NCBI RefSeq assembly: GCF_001443605.1
Contig: NZ_CP013118.1
Span: forward strand, 3,405,501 to 3,469,500
Reading direction: 5' to 3'
DNA from: Salinivirga cyanobacteriivorans
Lineage (GTDB): Bacteria; Bacteroidota; Bacteroidia; Bacteroidales; Salinivirgaceae
Length of the DNA stretch: 64,000 bases
The stretch's first letter is position 1, and the number at the start of each line of letters is the position of its first letter. The notes beneath the pieces were generated by a model. It saw nothing but the letters and a program-made list of their open reading frames with translations. It searched no databases and was not told where the DNA came from. The position numbers were made by a program, and so were the translations under genes. Positions 7,605 through 16,882 of this stretch are shown here, in pieces.

Positions 7605-9050
7605 ATGCATTATCGATTTTTAATTCTACTGTTTTTATTGGCTCTATTGGGTTGCCAAAGTTCAACGCGGGAAAAACATGTTAATGAAACTTATCCTGAT
7701 GTGACCATATTTTTTGTGAATGATGTGCACGCGCAACTGGATAACTTTGCTAAAGTTAAACATCTTGTAGATGAAGTGAGAGAGAAAAATGATGTAATTC
7801 TGGCTTGCAGTGGAGATATTTTTTCCGGAAACCCTGTGGTGGACCAATATAAGGACCGGGGTATGCCTATAATTGATATTATGAATAAGGTGGGGTTCGA
7901 TGTAATGACACTGGGCAACCATGAGTTTGATTACGGTGCAGATGTTTTAAAAAGACGCATAGAGCAATCAGAGTTTCAGTGGGTTTGCGCCAATGTGGAT
8001 ATGAAATCATTTGGTATACCTCAACCTGAATCATATTATACGATTAATGTCGGAAATATCGATATAGCTTTTCTGGGACTTATTGAAACCAGGGGCAAGC
8101 AAGGGGAAGTTATACCGAGTACGCATCCCTGGCGAGTGAAAACTTTTGAATTCCAAAGAGCGAAGGATGTTCTTGATGGCTATGAAAATTTAAAGCAGCA
8201 AAAAGATATTGAGGTATTGATTGCTTTATCACACCTGGGAAGTAATGGTAATGAGAATGTAATTGGTGACTTTCAGGTTGCAAATCAATTTCCATATTTT
8301 GATTTGATTCTGGGAGGACATAGTCATCAACGAATTGATACAACGATAAATAATGTTCCCGTTTTTCAGGCTGGCAGCTATCTGCGCTACCTCGGAAAGA
8401 TTCAATTGAGTTTTGATGATGAAAAGATTACAGATGTTACTTATGAAGAGATAGATTTATCCACTGTTAATGAGTATGATAAGGATATTAAAAAGCTAGT
8501 GGATGAATATAAGGCTGAAATGGATTCTTATTTGAATGAGGAGCTTGGTTTTACTGCAGCATTTCATTCAAAGCGTGCAACCGGAAGTTTAATGGCGGAG
8601 GCCATGAGGGTGAAAACCCAAACAGATTTAGTATTTCAAAATACTGGGGGAGTGCGCTCAACCATTGATAAAGGAAAAATTACAAGACGGGAAGTGTTTG
8701 AGGTTGATCCGTTTTTTAATGGAATGGTAAAGTATGAAAGAACAGTTGGGAGAATAGAAGAATTTCTCGAACAAAGTGAGTCGGGTTTTTACTACAGTGG
8801 CGTTATTATTAAGCAAGAAAAAGGAGACGTAGAACTTTATGATTCTGCTCATAACCTTTTAAATAACAATAAAGTATTAACTGTAGGGATTAATGATTAC
8901 GTGGCAGCAGTGCATGACATTTTTTTTGGTAATGATGGCAAATTCCTTGATTACACTAGTTCTGATGCCATTATTTATTATATTTCAAACTCCACACAAG
9001 CGATAGACTTTACAGCAAACCATAATTATTTTCGTTATGATGTGCCATAA
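7605..9050 (+). CDS. 5'-nucleotidase/UshA-like metallophosphoesterase lipoprotein
   Basis: Predicted surface or periplasmic nucleotide-phosphate hydrolase. Residues 1-17 form a lipoprotein signal peptide (LLALLGC, Cys17). The two-metal phosphoesterase motifs are in order: NDVHA (39-43), GD (70-71), GNHEFDYG (104-111), ALSHLG (207-212) and GGHSH (237-241). The C-terminal half (about 290-480) is the 5'-nucleotidase substrate domain, with NTGGVRSTIDKG and the DPFFN segment. The length of 481 fits the family (500-550 for UshA). It is a monocistronic plus-strand gene between convergent and divergent minus-strand genes, with a terminator at 9090. The canonical NDFHG is altered to NDVHA but keeps the metal-binding Asp and His. 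Confidence 0.88.
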   Translation: MHYRFLILLFLLALLGCQSSTREKHVNETYPDVTIFFVNDVHAQLDNFAKVKHLVDEVREKNDVILACSGDIFSGNPVVDQYKDRGMPIIDIMNKVGFDVMTLGNHEFDYGADVLKRRIEQSEFQWVCANVDMKSFGIPQPESYYTINVGNIDIAFLGLIETRGKQGEVIPSTHPWRVKTFEFQRAKDVLDGYENLKQQKDIEVLIALSHLGSNGNENVIGDFQVANQFPYFDLILGGHSHQRIDTTINNVPVFQAGSYLRYLGKIQLSFDDEKITDVTYEEIDLSTVNEYDKDIKKLVDEYKAEMDSYLNEELGFTAAFHSKRATGSLMAEAMRVKTQTDLVFQNTGGVRSTIDKGKITRREVFEVDPFFNGMVKYERTVGRIEEFLEQSESGFYYSGVIIKQEKGDVELYDSAHNLLNNNKVLTVGINDYVAAVHDIFFGNDGKFLDYTSSDAIIYYISNSTQAIDFTANHNYFRYDVP

Positions 9051-9089
9051 CTTAAATTTTTAGTAGGCGCTGATTTTTAAGGACTAAAA

Positions 9090-9131
9090 AAGGCTGTCTT
9101 AAAAAAATAGATATTCTTTTAAAACAGCCTT
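9090..9131. terminator. Bidirectional terminator between convergent genes
   Basis: Near-perfect stem (AAGGCTGTCTTAAAA with TTTTAAAACAGCCTT, one mismatch) between the nucleotidase gene and the convergent chemoreceptor gene, with A/T tracts on both sides. Confidence 0.75.
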
Positions 9132-9151
9132 CTGAATCATTAAAATTTCTG

Positions 9152-11140
9152 TTAGAAGTCATCAAATTCTTCCTCCTTCTTATCCATTTTTAGATCTACA
9201 CCGGTTTTTTTAGTTTCTTCTTTTGGATTTTTTACGCTTTTATGTCGTGTTTTTTTATGTTGCGCCCCGGTTTTGAAAAATGAGACCTGGTCTTTTAGCT
9301 CGTCGGCCTGACTCGAAAGCTCTTCGCTACTTGTTGCCAGCTCCTCAGAAGCTGCAGCATTTTGTTGGGTGACCTGGTTAAGTTGCTGAATGGCATTGTT
9401 AACCTGACTTGCTCCACTACTCATTTCATTATTAGCGGCGGTAATTTCCTGTACTAACCTGGCTGTTTTTTCAATGTCAGGTACAATTTTCTCAAGCATT
9501 TTACCTGATTCTTCTGCCACCCTAACACTATTTTTGCTTGTTTCTTCAATTTCTTTTGCAGCTTCCTGACTTCTGCTGGCTAGTTTTCTTACTTCTTCAG
9601 CAACTACTGCAAACCCTTTTCCATGTTCACCAGCCCGGGCAGCCTCCACCGCGGCATTGAGCGCCAAAATGTTAGTTTGTCGGGCTATTTCTGATATTAT
9701 ACCGATTTTATCTGCAATATTACGCATTGAGACTACTGTTTGCCCTACTACCTCATTACCTTTGGCCACGTCTTTCGAGGCTTGCAACGAAATCTTTTCA
9801 GTTTGATTCGCATTGTCAGTATTCTGCTGTATGTTCGATGCCATCTGCTCCATTGAGGATGAAACCTCTTCAGCTGAAGAGGCTTGCTCACTGGCACCCT
9901 CAGACATTTGCTGCGAGTTGGAGCTTATCTCCTGGCTTGCACTGGCTATGTTTTCCGATCCGGAAACAATACTGTCGACAATGTTTTTGAGGTTGTCGCA
10001 CATGCCATTCATATGTGCCAGAAGAAGTCCTATTTCGTCTCGTGATTTAATTTCAACTTTATGTGTAAGATCGCCACTTGAGATGGATTCGATTAGTGTG
10101 AGTGCTGTTTTGACAGGGTTTATTATTAAACGTATAACCAGAAAGCCTAAAATGACCAGAAGCAGCAATATTACGATAACCCCAATCCCTATTATTGCAA
10201 ATTCCATTTCAGCGAGCTCATCCTGGAATTGCGACATGTCGAGTTGGTAGCATCCCACACCAATTACATTATCGGCATAGTCGTAAATTGGATACAAACC
10301 ATATTTATGGCTATCCGCTTCATAAATCGTTATTCCTTTTGATCCTTTATTAAGTATATCTCCGCTAATTTTGGATAGGTCACATTTTTGCGAGGTTCTG
10401 TCTATAAGTATATAATCTCCAATGTTATTGTTTTGGTCAGATATGTTCGAAGAACTTTGTTCAAGAAATCCGGTTGCTATCGACAGTAGGTCCTTATGCA
10501 TAAACATGGCCAGTTCTTCATCTTCTCTGCTTTTTGATACTTTAAGGTAACTGCCTAACCCAAGCAGCACTTCAACAGAACCTAAATATTCTCCTCTTTC
10601 GTCGATTATTGGTGACAGACCGCGCACCACAAATCCGCCTCTGCCCACTTCAATACCGCTAATTGGCTGGTGATTGCGCGAAATATCAAGCACCGTATTT
10701 CTAAAGCCCGATATGTCATCTCCATGTTTGTCGGACCAACTTCGCAAAAGTGATTTTGCAGGAGGGATGTGGTAATGAATTTTAGCCTGTCCACCTGTTT
10801 GCTTTCTTATAGCTTCAGTAATTGGTTTAAGCTTGGGTCTCATTATTTGGCCGGCAGAATCTACGTTTTTGGTCTGGTAGTATTTGTGATAACCATCATA
10901 AACAAAATCCAAATTTGCAGCCATGCTTGCTGCATAAAGGGCTTTATTGCCCATGCGGTTGATGTTTTTGTTCAGGTCGGCAATTTTTGATTCAATAATC
11001 GCATTTGTATTGCTGTCGTTTGTGTTTACAAGGTAGTTACGACTAAATAACGTAATTAGTGAAATAGCCACTATAATTACAATGGTCATGGGAATTGCAA
11101 TCTTATAAAGCAGCTTGCTTTTTTGTTCTAATTTTTTCAT
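9152..11140 (-). CDS. Methyl-accepting chemotaxis protein with dCache_3-like sensor
   Basis: The 662-residue transmembrane receptor has TM1 at about 12-32, an extracytoplasmic sensor at 33-312, TM2 at about 314-338, a HAMP domain at about 335-388 and a signalling coiled coil to about 625. The sensor carries [22 protein letters not shown] and [17 protein letters not shown], the hallmarks of the double-Cache (dCache_3) sensors. The signalling tip contains [20 protein letters not shown], the CheA/CheW contact region. A basic/acidic tail ends EEEFDDF. No che genes are in the window. Such receptors are scarce in many Bacteroidota, which glide rather than swim, so the output pathway is uncertain. 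The porin gene lies 6 bp upstream, so the two may be cotranscribed. Confidence 0.92.
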   Translation of the reverse strand: MKKLEQKSKLLYKIAIPMTIVIIVAISLITLFSRNYLVNTNDSNTNAIIESKIADLNKNINRMGNKALYAASMAANLDFVYDGYHKYYQTKNVDSAGQIMRPKLKPITEAIRKQTGGQAKIHYHIPPAKSLLRSWSDKHGDDISGFRNTVLDISRNHQPISGIEVGRGGFVVRGLSPIIDERGEYLGSVEVLLGLGSYLKVSKSREDEELAMFMHKDLLSIATGFLEQSSSNISDQNNNIGDYILIDRTSQKCDLSKISGDILNKGSKGITIYEADSHKYGLYPIYDYADNVIGVGCYQLDMSQFQDELAEMEFAIIGIGVIVILLLLVILGFLVIRLIINPVKTALTLIESISSGDLTHKVEIKSRDEIGLLLAHMNGMCDNLKNIVDSIVSGSENIASASQEISSNSQQMSEGASEQASSAEEVSSSMEQMASNIQQNTDNANQTEKISLQASKDVAKGNEVVGQTVVSMRNIADKIGIISEIARQTNILALNAAVEAARAGEHGKGFAVVAEEVRKLASRSQEAAKEIEETSKNSVRVAEESGKMLEKIVPDIEKTARLVQEITAANNEMSSGASQVNNAIQQLNQVTQQNAAASEELATSSEELSSQADELKDQVSFFKTGAQHKKTRHKSVKNPKEETKKTGVDLKMDKKEEEFDDF

Positions 11141-11146
11141 AGTGTT

Positions 11147-12427
11147 CTATTTTGGCGGTAAGTTCTTATCTGCTTTTGAGTCTTCAATGAATGTAAAACT
11201 GGGTTTGTAAGTAAGCATAAGGGCAGCAAAATTGCTGGTAGCATTATGGTCTCCCCCTTTCACAATATCCATTGATTCGGAGCCAAACATAGTTCCGTAA
11301 ATAGCTGTTAGATTTAGTTTTTTCGCAATTTTATAAGATGCTTTTATATCTACTTCGGTACCAAGGTATTGGTCGATTTTCTCACCACTGGCAGCATCTG
11401 TATATTGGTGTGGCAATCGGAAGATATGTGCTGAAAGCTCAAGTTTTAGTTTCGAATTAAACTTATGATTGGTTCCTGCAAAAATTCCCTGAATGCCATT
11501 TTTCCCAATGGGGAAATAGTCCATATATCCCAAAAACTTGTGTTTTGCTCCATATAACCTGTCGAAATTATTTGTCTTATTTGTCGGGTCACTGTTGGGG
11601 TCACTTCCGCTGTAGATGTCTGTCCCCAGAAATATACCATGGTTACTTAAAAGCTGGTAATCGGCTCTGAAACCAGCCATATATGCCTCTACTAGCGTTC
11701 CTGATGGATTTTTGCCATTTTGTAAAAAACAATCAGTATTAATTTTTAAGGACTTTATTGGCTGAAAATTTATTGTAGCTCCATATGTAATGCGGGCAAA
11801 GTATGTGTCTTTTGTGTCAGGTTTAGCGTTGAGGTCGACAAGTGTTGTTGCAGAGGCCGACAACATATTGGAAAACCGATATTTTAACCATAGAAAGGAC
11901 ATTGCTTTGTAATAGGGCAGGGGATAATATGATTCGTAAGGCATCGAGCCTTTCTCGTTGTTGTATGCAAACCCCAGGTCTGACTGAAAAGCTCCGGATT
12001 TTAGTTTAAACAATAAGACATCATGTTGTGATCCTATGTTATTCCAGTTTGTAGCTCCTAAAATACGCTGGTTGTCGTATTTTAGGATTTGCCGTCCCAG
12101 TTTTACCCGAATTATATCGTTTAAAGGAAACCCTATCCAGGCTTCCTTTAAATGAATTGTGGCAGAATCCTTTTTTGTCGGGCTTTCACCCCATGATCTC
12201 ACATCCTGAAATGCTATTCGTGAGGTAATAGCTTTTTCATTAAAGGATACTCCCAGAAGGCTCCTTTGACTGGTTATGACTTCAGGCGAGCGCCCTTCGG
12301 TGTTTTGCATGTTTTTATAGCCATTCCTGAATTCAGTTCGTGGCCTTATTTCGCCATCAATTGTGAACTGAGCCTGAAGGTTGGCTGCCAATAGGAAGAG
12401 AACCAGTGCTAATAATTTACTTTTCAT
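11147..12427 (-). CDS. Alginate-export-family outer membrane porin
   Basis: Predicted beta-barrel porin for anionic or sugar substrates. After a signal peptide (KLLALVLFLLAANLQAQ), the features FTIDGEIRPRTEFRNGY, QRSLLGVSFNEK, LKEAWIGFPLNDIIRVKLGRQIL and YDNQRILGATNWNN are typical of the alginate_exp barrel group. The ATG at 12427 is preferred to one 21 bp upstream because the sequence AAACATATGAAAA there matches the SusC gene start exactly, including the shared leader. That gives 426 residues. Despite the family name the substrate need not be alginate. The downstream neighbour, 6 bp away, is a chemoreceptor. Confidence 0.82.
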   Translation of the reverse strand: MKSKLLALVLFLLAANLQAQFTIDGEIRPRTEFRNGYKNMQNTEGRSPEVITSQRSLLGVSFNEKAITSRIAFQDVRSWGESPTKKDSATIHLKEAWIGFPLNDIIRVKLGRQILKYDNQRILGATNWNNIGSQHDVLLFKLKSGAFQSDLGFAYNNEKGSMPYESYYPLPYYKAMSFLWLKYRFSNMLSASATTLVDLNAKPDTKDTYFARITYGATINFQPIKSLKINTDCFLQNGKNPSGTLVEAYMAGFRADYQLLSNHGIFLGTDIYSGSDPNSDPTNKTNNFDRLYGAKHKFLGYMDYFPIGKNGIQGIFAGTNHKFNSKLKLELSAHIFRLPHQYTDAASGEKIDQYLGTEVDIKASYKIAKKLNLTAIYGTMFGSESMDIVKGGDHNATSNFAALMLTYKPSFTFIEDSKADKNLPPK

Positions 12428-12551
12428 ATGTTTATTTTTAACTTTCAAAGGTCATATGGAACCTCCTATTCCCTGTTTTAAAGCTTTTTACCTGTAAAGT
12501 TCCAAATAATCATGCGCGTGTGTGTCAAAAGCTTGGTCATGGAGGTTTCAT
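12428..12551 (-). promoter_or_regulatory. Candidate structured leader shared with the SusC gene
   Basis: Second copy of the element at 4262-4397. The arms at plus 12541-12551 and 12456-12466 (minus strand ATGAAACCTCC and GGAGGTTCCAT) pair at 10 of 11 positions and enclose 74 nt. The motif ACACACACGCGCATGATT (plus 12508-12525) lies 15 nt inside the 5' arm, as in the other copy. A second inner stem, AAGCTTTT with AAAAGCTT, is possible. GGTCATATGG at plus 12450-12459 is 22 nt from the start codon. The element fixes the porin start at 12427. Confidence 0.5.
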
Positions 12552-13103
12552 TATTTTAAAAATTTTGGACAAAAAGTCTGGCCTGAATATATCAGGTTTT
12601 AAAGTCATACTGAGTTATATACAGGCAATAACTAATTTTAATATAACAAATTTAGAGAATTTAAAATTGTCGAAACACCGTAAAAACACCTATTTAGTCT
12701 ATTCGTCTATTTTATTAAATGTACAGTTAAATAATGCTTTACATAGTTATTTTATTTTTATGCAACCCGCTATAATTCACTATGTATGTTGTTTTAACTT
12801 GGGGTATTTGGAGTAGAATATGATTTATTATTTTATATGGGTTTTTTTTGGATGATCCGTATTCCAATAAGAAAGAAAATAGCAAAAAACTGGTTGTATA
12901 GATCGAGTTAGACCTGACAATGGTGTGCTGAAGTTTTAATGCGCCAAAATTGTCATTTGTAAGAAAAACCGGAAATATGTTTTTAATTTATCTTGTTGAT
13001 GATGGATGAAATAAAGAATCTCATTTATGGATAAAAAAAGACAGAGGCCAGCATTAATTATTGCTGACCTCTAGCCTCAGAAAATGTATGACTGCAATAT
13101 GAT
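12552..13103. other. AT-rich intergenic region
   Basis: I see no convincing gene here. One 98-codon plus-strand frame (12520-12816) has the composition of random AT-rich DNA and overlaps the leader. A minus-strand terminator sits at its right end. Confidence 0.6.
13043..13072 (-). terminator. Terminator of the T9SS cargo gene
   Basis: AGAGGCCAGCA pairs with TGCTGACCTCT with one wobble or mismatch. On the minus strand it is followed by a seven-base T tract (plus 13033-13039). Confidence 0.75.
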
Positions 13104-14072
13104 TTATTGTTTAATAAATTTCGCTTTTTGCGCAACTCCGTTGCTATAGGTGGTTTTAATAAAATATGTTCCTGTTGGAAGGTCTTCTGTAATAATTGTT
13201 TCAACTTTAGCTGCAAATTCTTTAACCAATTTACCCTGTAGGTCTAAAATCTGAATGTGTCTGATTTTTTGTTTATCGTAATTGAGATTAAGTCGATTTT
13301 GAACAGGGTTCGGATATACTTCGAGTGTTTTCGCTTCAATACCAGAAACTGAGAGTGTTCCGTCGTCTGAAAGGTAATTTACTGATTCGCCAACCAGTGA
13401 ACCTTCGGAGTAATTCCTGTTGTATGTCATTACAGGAAAATTAATGTTTTCTGCATACCAATAATAAATTGTATCAACAGTACTGCCGGTGGGCGATCCG
13501 TTTTGATAGTCAGTAGTGTTTCTTACAATTTGAATTCGCAGTGCATTATCATAAGTGGCATCGGGCGTGATAAGTGTCCCATATCCATCTGCTGCAACAT
13601 CCAGGGTACCTTCGCGATCGAAAGTCATACCAAAGCTTTCATAGCTACCTTCGAAGGTGTCCGAATAGCTGTCACCATAAGTGATAGGGAATCGCACCTG
13701 ATCTTCTCCGTCGGTGTAGGCAATTACTGCCTGATCTGTGTTAATACCCCAATAAACAAATGCATTATTGGCTGTGCCGAAATAGGAGTAAGTCCCTACC
13801 TGTGAGTAGAAAATATCAGCATTTGGAAAATCGGGGTTGCTGGCAGCCTGAATACTAACACCACGGGTGGTTGATGTCGTAAGATTAGAAAAATCCCATG
13901 TTACATCAGCACCAGAAGGGCCTTCGGTAAAGCCGGCACCCGGATCACTATTTATGTTTTGTTCATATGTGTCTCCTACATTGGGATTGTGGACTTCAGC
14001 TGTCAATGTTATTTGAGCATTGCCAAAAAAATAGATGGATAAAAATAATGTGGTAAAAATTAAGTGTCTCAT
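13104..14072 (-). CDS. Secreted protein with type IX (Por) sorting domain
   Basis: The 322-residue product begins at the ATG encoding MRHLIFTTLFLSIYFFGNAQ, a clean signal peptide. The longer frame to 14156 would bury this under 28 charged residues. The body is a beta-rich domain of unknown function (ITLTAEVHNPNVGDTYE, VTWDFSNLTTS). The last 75 residues are a type A T9SS sorting domain (LEVYPNPVQNRLNL, IQILDLQGKLVKEF, LPTGTYFIKTTYSNGVAQKAKFIKQ), which directs secretion and surface attachment. It is monocistronic with its own terminator. The enzymatic or adhesive role cannot be told. Confidence 0.85.
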   Translation of the reverse strand: MRHLIFTTLFLSIYFFGNAQITLTAEVHNPNVGDTYEQNINSDPGAGFTEGPSGADVTWDFSNLTTSTTRGVSIQAASNPDFPNADIFYSQVGTYSYFGTANNAFVYWGINTDQAVIAYTDGEDQVRFPITYGDSYSDTFEGSYESFGMTFDREGTLDVAADGYGTLITPDATYDNALRIQIVRNTTDYQNGSPTGSTVDTIYYWYAENINFPVMTYNRNYSEGSLVGESVNYLSDDGTLSVSGIEAKTLEVYPNPVQNRLNLNYDKQKIRHIQILDLQGKLVKEFAAKVETIITEDLPTGTYFIKTTYSNGVAQKAKFIKQ

Positions 14073-14214
14073 AATTAGTCTTTTTTCGTGAAACAAATCA
14101 GATAAACAACTGTTTAAATCTTTTTTTATTAAAAAGCTGTAATGAAACCTGTGCAAACGGCTATGCGTTAATATGCAATTTGGAGTGATTTATTTTTTAA
14201 GCTATTTTTAAGCT

Positions 14215-14742
14215 ATGGCTGAAATAACATATATAAAAAACGAAGCACATTACGGAAAAGTTTTGCAGACAGCATTGCAGGCAAAGCGTATGCTATGGAT
14301 CGGCACAGCTGATTTGAAAGATTTGTATGTGAAGTACAATAATGTAACGATGCCCTTTTTGAGGGCTGTTGCTGGCTTATTGCGCAAGAAGGTTGAGGTT
14401 AGATTAATACATGCGAAAGAACCCGGAGCTCGCTTCAGAGATGATTTTGATAAGCACCCGGAGCTTGTGAACCACCTTGAAAGAATGTTATGCCCACGCG
14501 TTCATTTTAAACTAATTATTGTAGACAGCCAATGGGCTTATATTGGTTCAGCAAACCTGACAGGAGCGGGTATGGGTATGAAGAGTTTGAATCGCAGAAA
14601 TTTCGAATCCGGTATCTGGACCAATGATAGTGCATTGTTTGAATCGGCCATGAGTCAGTTCGACGATGTCTGGATTGGTAAGCATTGTCCAAAATGTGGT
14701 CGTAAAGAATTTTGCAGCGACCGTGTGCTGGATGTCCGATAA
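14215..14742 (+). CDS. Small phospholipase D-like protein with Cys-rich C-terminus
   Basis: The 175-residue protein has one HKD motif, HFKLIIVD followed by AYIGSANLT, placing it in the PLDc_2 group. Single-HKD members such as Nuc-type nucleases act as dimers, so nuclease or phosphodiesterase activity is possible. There is no signal peptide, so it is predicted cytoplasmic. The C-terminus HCPKCGRKEFC looks like a small zinc- or iron-binding knuckle (three Cys and one His), which is uncommon for the family. It is a single gene between divergent and convergent neighbours. Confidence 0.75.
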   Translation: MAEITYIKNEAHYGKVLQTALQAKRMLWIGTADLKDLYVKYNNVTMPFLRAVAGLLRKKVEVRLIHAKEPGARFRDDFDKHPELVNHLERMLCPRVHFKLIIVDSQWAYIGSANLTGAGMGMKSLNRRNFESGIWTNDSALFESAMSQFDDVWIGKHCPKCGRKEFCSDRVLDVR

Positions 14743-14748
14743 TAAAAT

Positions 14749-14782
14749 ACCCCTGCTGCAATGTGCACTGCAATGCCGGGGT
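14749..14782. terminator. Possible terminator between PLD-like and SDR genes
   Basis: ACCCCTGC and GCCGGGGT form an eight-position stem with one mismatch around an 18-nt loop that can itself fold. On the minus strand an AT-rich tail follows. It lies between convergent genes, so it may serve both. Confidence 0.35.
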
Positions 14783-14811
14783 GATTGGTTAATATAAGTT
14801 TGTATTTAGTA

Positions 14812-15570
14812 TTATGCGGTCATGCCGCCATCTACTGCATGTACAGCTCCGGTAATGAAACTACTTTCATTGCTACCAAGGAAATACATCAGGTTAGCAA
14901 CTTCGTCGTTTGTGGCATAGCGTTTTAATGGGATAGCCTGTTCAAAGCCCTCTTTTGCTGCTTTGCCCTGACCGGGAGCAAACCCATCTTCAAGGGAGCG
15001 CATCATGCGGTTATCTACCGGGGACGGATTAACTGTATTGACCCTTATTTTATGATCGGCTCCTTCAAGGGCTGCTGATTTCATCATGCCCACCACTGCG
15101 TGCTTGCTGGTCACATAAGGAAGTACATTAGCGGTTCCGCTCATACCGGCTACTGATGAAGTAATTACGATACTACCACCGTTACTGTTTTTCTTCATAA
15201 CCGGAAAAACGTGGCGTAATCCATAAAAAACACCTTTTACATTGACATCAATGAGCTTATCGAAAAGGTCCATCGGATAGTCTTCCAGGGGCAATACTTT
15301 ACCCTCAATACCGGCATTGTTGTAAAAGATGTCGATTCCACCCATTTTTTCTACGGCAAAATCCACATATTTTTTCACAGCCTTTTCGTCAGATACATCC
15401 GCAGCAATGTAATACAGGTTCTCATTATCGAGTTTAGCTGCAGCATCTTTAAGATCCTTTTCATTGAGATCAACCAATAAAACTTTTGCTTTTATATCTA
15501 ATAGTTTTTGGGCCAGAGCTAAACCAATACCTCCGGCACCACCTGTTATAACTACTCTTTTGTTTTCCAT
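14812..15570 (-). CDS. Short-chain dehydrogenase/reductase (SDR)
   Basis: The 252-residue classical SDR has the NAD(P) Rossmann motif TGGAGGIG near residue 9 and an acidic residue after beta-2 (LLVDLNEKDL), which suggests NAD preference. It also has the NNAG motif, the catalytic Ser (ITSSVAG), YVTSKHA with the YxxxK dyad, and the C-terminal TGAVHAVDGGMTA. It is cytoplasmic and most like 3-ketoacyl reductase or glucose-dehydrogenase-type members. The substrate is not predictable from sequence alone. Confidence 0.92.
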   Translation of the reverse strand: MENKRVVITGGAGGIGLALAQKLLDIKAKVLLVDLNEKDLKDAAAKLDNENLYYIAADVSDEKAVKKYVDFAVEKMGGIDIFYNNAGIEGKVLPLEDYPMDLFDKLIDVNVKGVFYGLRHVFPVMKKNSNGGSIVITSSVAGMSGTANVLPYVTSKHAVVGMMKSAALEGADHKIRVNTVNPSPVDNRMMRSLEDGFAPGQGKAAKEGFEQAIPLKRYATNDEVANLMYFLGSNESSFITGAVHAVDGGMTA

Positions 15571-15680
15571 AATATCCTCCTTTTATTATTTCAATAGTTA
15601 AAACAAATGTACTTTTGGTTTGGTTTTGAGTTTTGGCTTATTTATAATGTGTTATTTAGCATTGCATGAACACTCTATAT

Positions 15681-15714
15681 AAGAAACGGCTGCCAATATT
15701 GACAGCCGCTTCTT
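15681..15714 (-). terminator. Terminator after the repeat lipoprotein gene
   Basis: AAGAAACGGCTG pairs with CAGCCGCTTCTT with a single mismatch around a ten-base loop. It lies just beyond the stop of the minus-strand lipoprotein gene. Confidence 0.75.
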
Positions 15715-15730
15715 TAGTAACTGGGAATTT

Positions 15731-16858
15731 TTATTCTTTAGCTATAGCTTCCAGCGTAATATCCCATGTTTCATTACTTCCATTATAAATGTCGTAATGA
15801 ACAAGGAAAACATCACCAACAGCAAGGTCAGAAAAATTAGCTTTTAATATTGTTGAAATTTTATCAATTCTGACAGATAATAACTCTTCATTTGCTCCTG
15901 GTCTTACATCAAAATTGTAATAATTACCATTGCCCACAAGTTCATAATCTGACTCTGTTAGTGTATATTCTCTGGTTGGCGCTTTATCACTTTCAATAAA
16001 TTCAATTGGGGGTACAAATGACCAGCCTTCGCTGCTTGCTGTCAGAGCGGCTGTTTTTTGAATAAGGCTGCCAATAACGTTCCATTCATATTCTCCTTTA
16101 TTTAAATGCATAATATTTTGGGAAAGGCCATCGTCATAAAGGTCATATAGAATAAATGCTTCATCTCCTTCTTCGGCATATTGATACTCCATTACATCTG
16201 TATTCAGTGTTTCCAGATAAATTGCAATTCTGTGACGAGCAACATCAATATCGCTGAAGTTTGGATAATTTGTCATCTCCATAGCCTCATAGTCATCGTT
16301 ATTAAGAACATAGGTTATACTCCAATCATCATTACCCAGATATACAAAAGTATTTGTAAGCGTGTCTGTATAACCATCATACCATCTGTATGTTAAATCG
16401 ATAATGTCACCTCTCCCGGCATTACTGATGTAACCCTGAAGGAATATATATATATCATCATAATCATCAAAATTGTTATAAGAGTTGGTATAATCAGAGG
16501 TGTCGAGCTCATAAGCTTGTAAGGTATCTCCAACATACAAAGGATTATAGAAGTCATAATTTATTTCTACTTCAGCACCTGGTTCTGCCAGGAATAACTG
16601 GTCTATAATTTCTGCCAGATATTCATCAGCAGGAGATGACTCTGAAAAGTTATGATAATTAGCAACACTCTCATTAGAGGACAATTCGTAATCCTCTTCT
16701 GTCAGTGTATAGTTCTCAACAGGTTGTATTTTGTCAATATTTGCCAGACGGACCGAGTCATAATTGGGCAGGTCGTCATAAATCTCTTCATTGGGATCAC
16801 ACGAGTTAAAACCAAGAAGGACTATTGCTGATATGAATAATAAGAATATATTTTTCAT
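15731..16858 (-). CDS. Lipoprotein of four degenerate repeats, partner of a TonB receptor
   Basis: The 375-residue lipoprotein has a signal ending LLGFNSC (Cys20). I do not recognise the family. By eye it holds four copies of a degenerate unit at about 50-104, 116-162, 183-243 and 298-360. Each starts with xLxxxDYE-like residues (YTLTEEDYEL, YELDTSDY, YVLNNDDYEA, YTLTESDYEL). Each then has an NF dipeptide and closes with GD and an aromatic acidic strand (INYDFYN, LTYRWYDG, LYDLYDDG, VHYDIYNG). It is very acidic. The gene lies 24 bp after the TonB receptor gene and before a terminator, the position a SusD-like substrate binder would hold, so a surface binding role is the leading inference. Confidence 0.8.
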   Translation of the reverse strand: MKNIFLLFISAIVLLGFNSCDPNEEIYDDLPNYDSVRLANIDKIQPVENYTLTEEDYELSSNESVANYHNFSESSPADEYLAEIIDQLFLAEPGAEVEINYDFYNPLYVGDTLQAYELDTSDYTNSYNNFDDYDDIYIFLQGYISNAGRGDIIDLTYRWYDGYTDTLTNTFVYLGNDDWSITYVLNNDDYEAMEMTNYPNFSDIDVARHRIAIYLETLNTDVMEYQYAEEGDEAFILYDLYDDGLSQNIMHLNKGEYEWNVIGSLIQKTAALTASSEGWSFVPPIEFIESDKAPTREYTLTESDYELVGNGNYYNFDVRPGANEELLSVRIDKISTILKANFSDLAVGDVFLVHYDIYNGSNETWDITLEAIAKE

Positions 16859-16882
16859 TTGATTTGATTTTTAGATTTATTT

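Noticed and set aside
12520..12816. 98-codon plus-strand ORF as a gene
   Set aside because: Composition is that of random AT-rich DNA, it overlaps the leader of the porin gene, and it has no recognisable domain or promoter.
14072..14156. Extended N-terminus of the T9SS cargo gene
   Set aside because: The extra 28 residues are charged and precede a perfect signal peptide; the internal ATG at 14072 is the better start.
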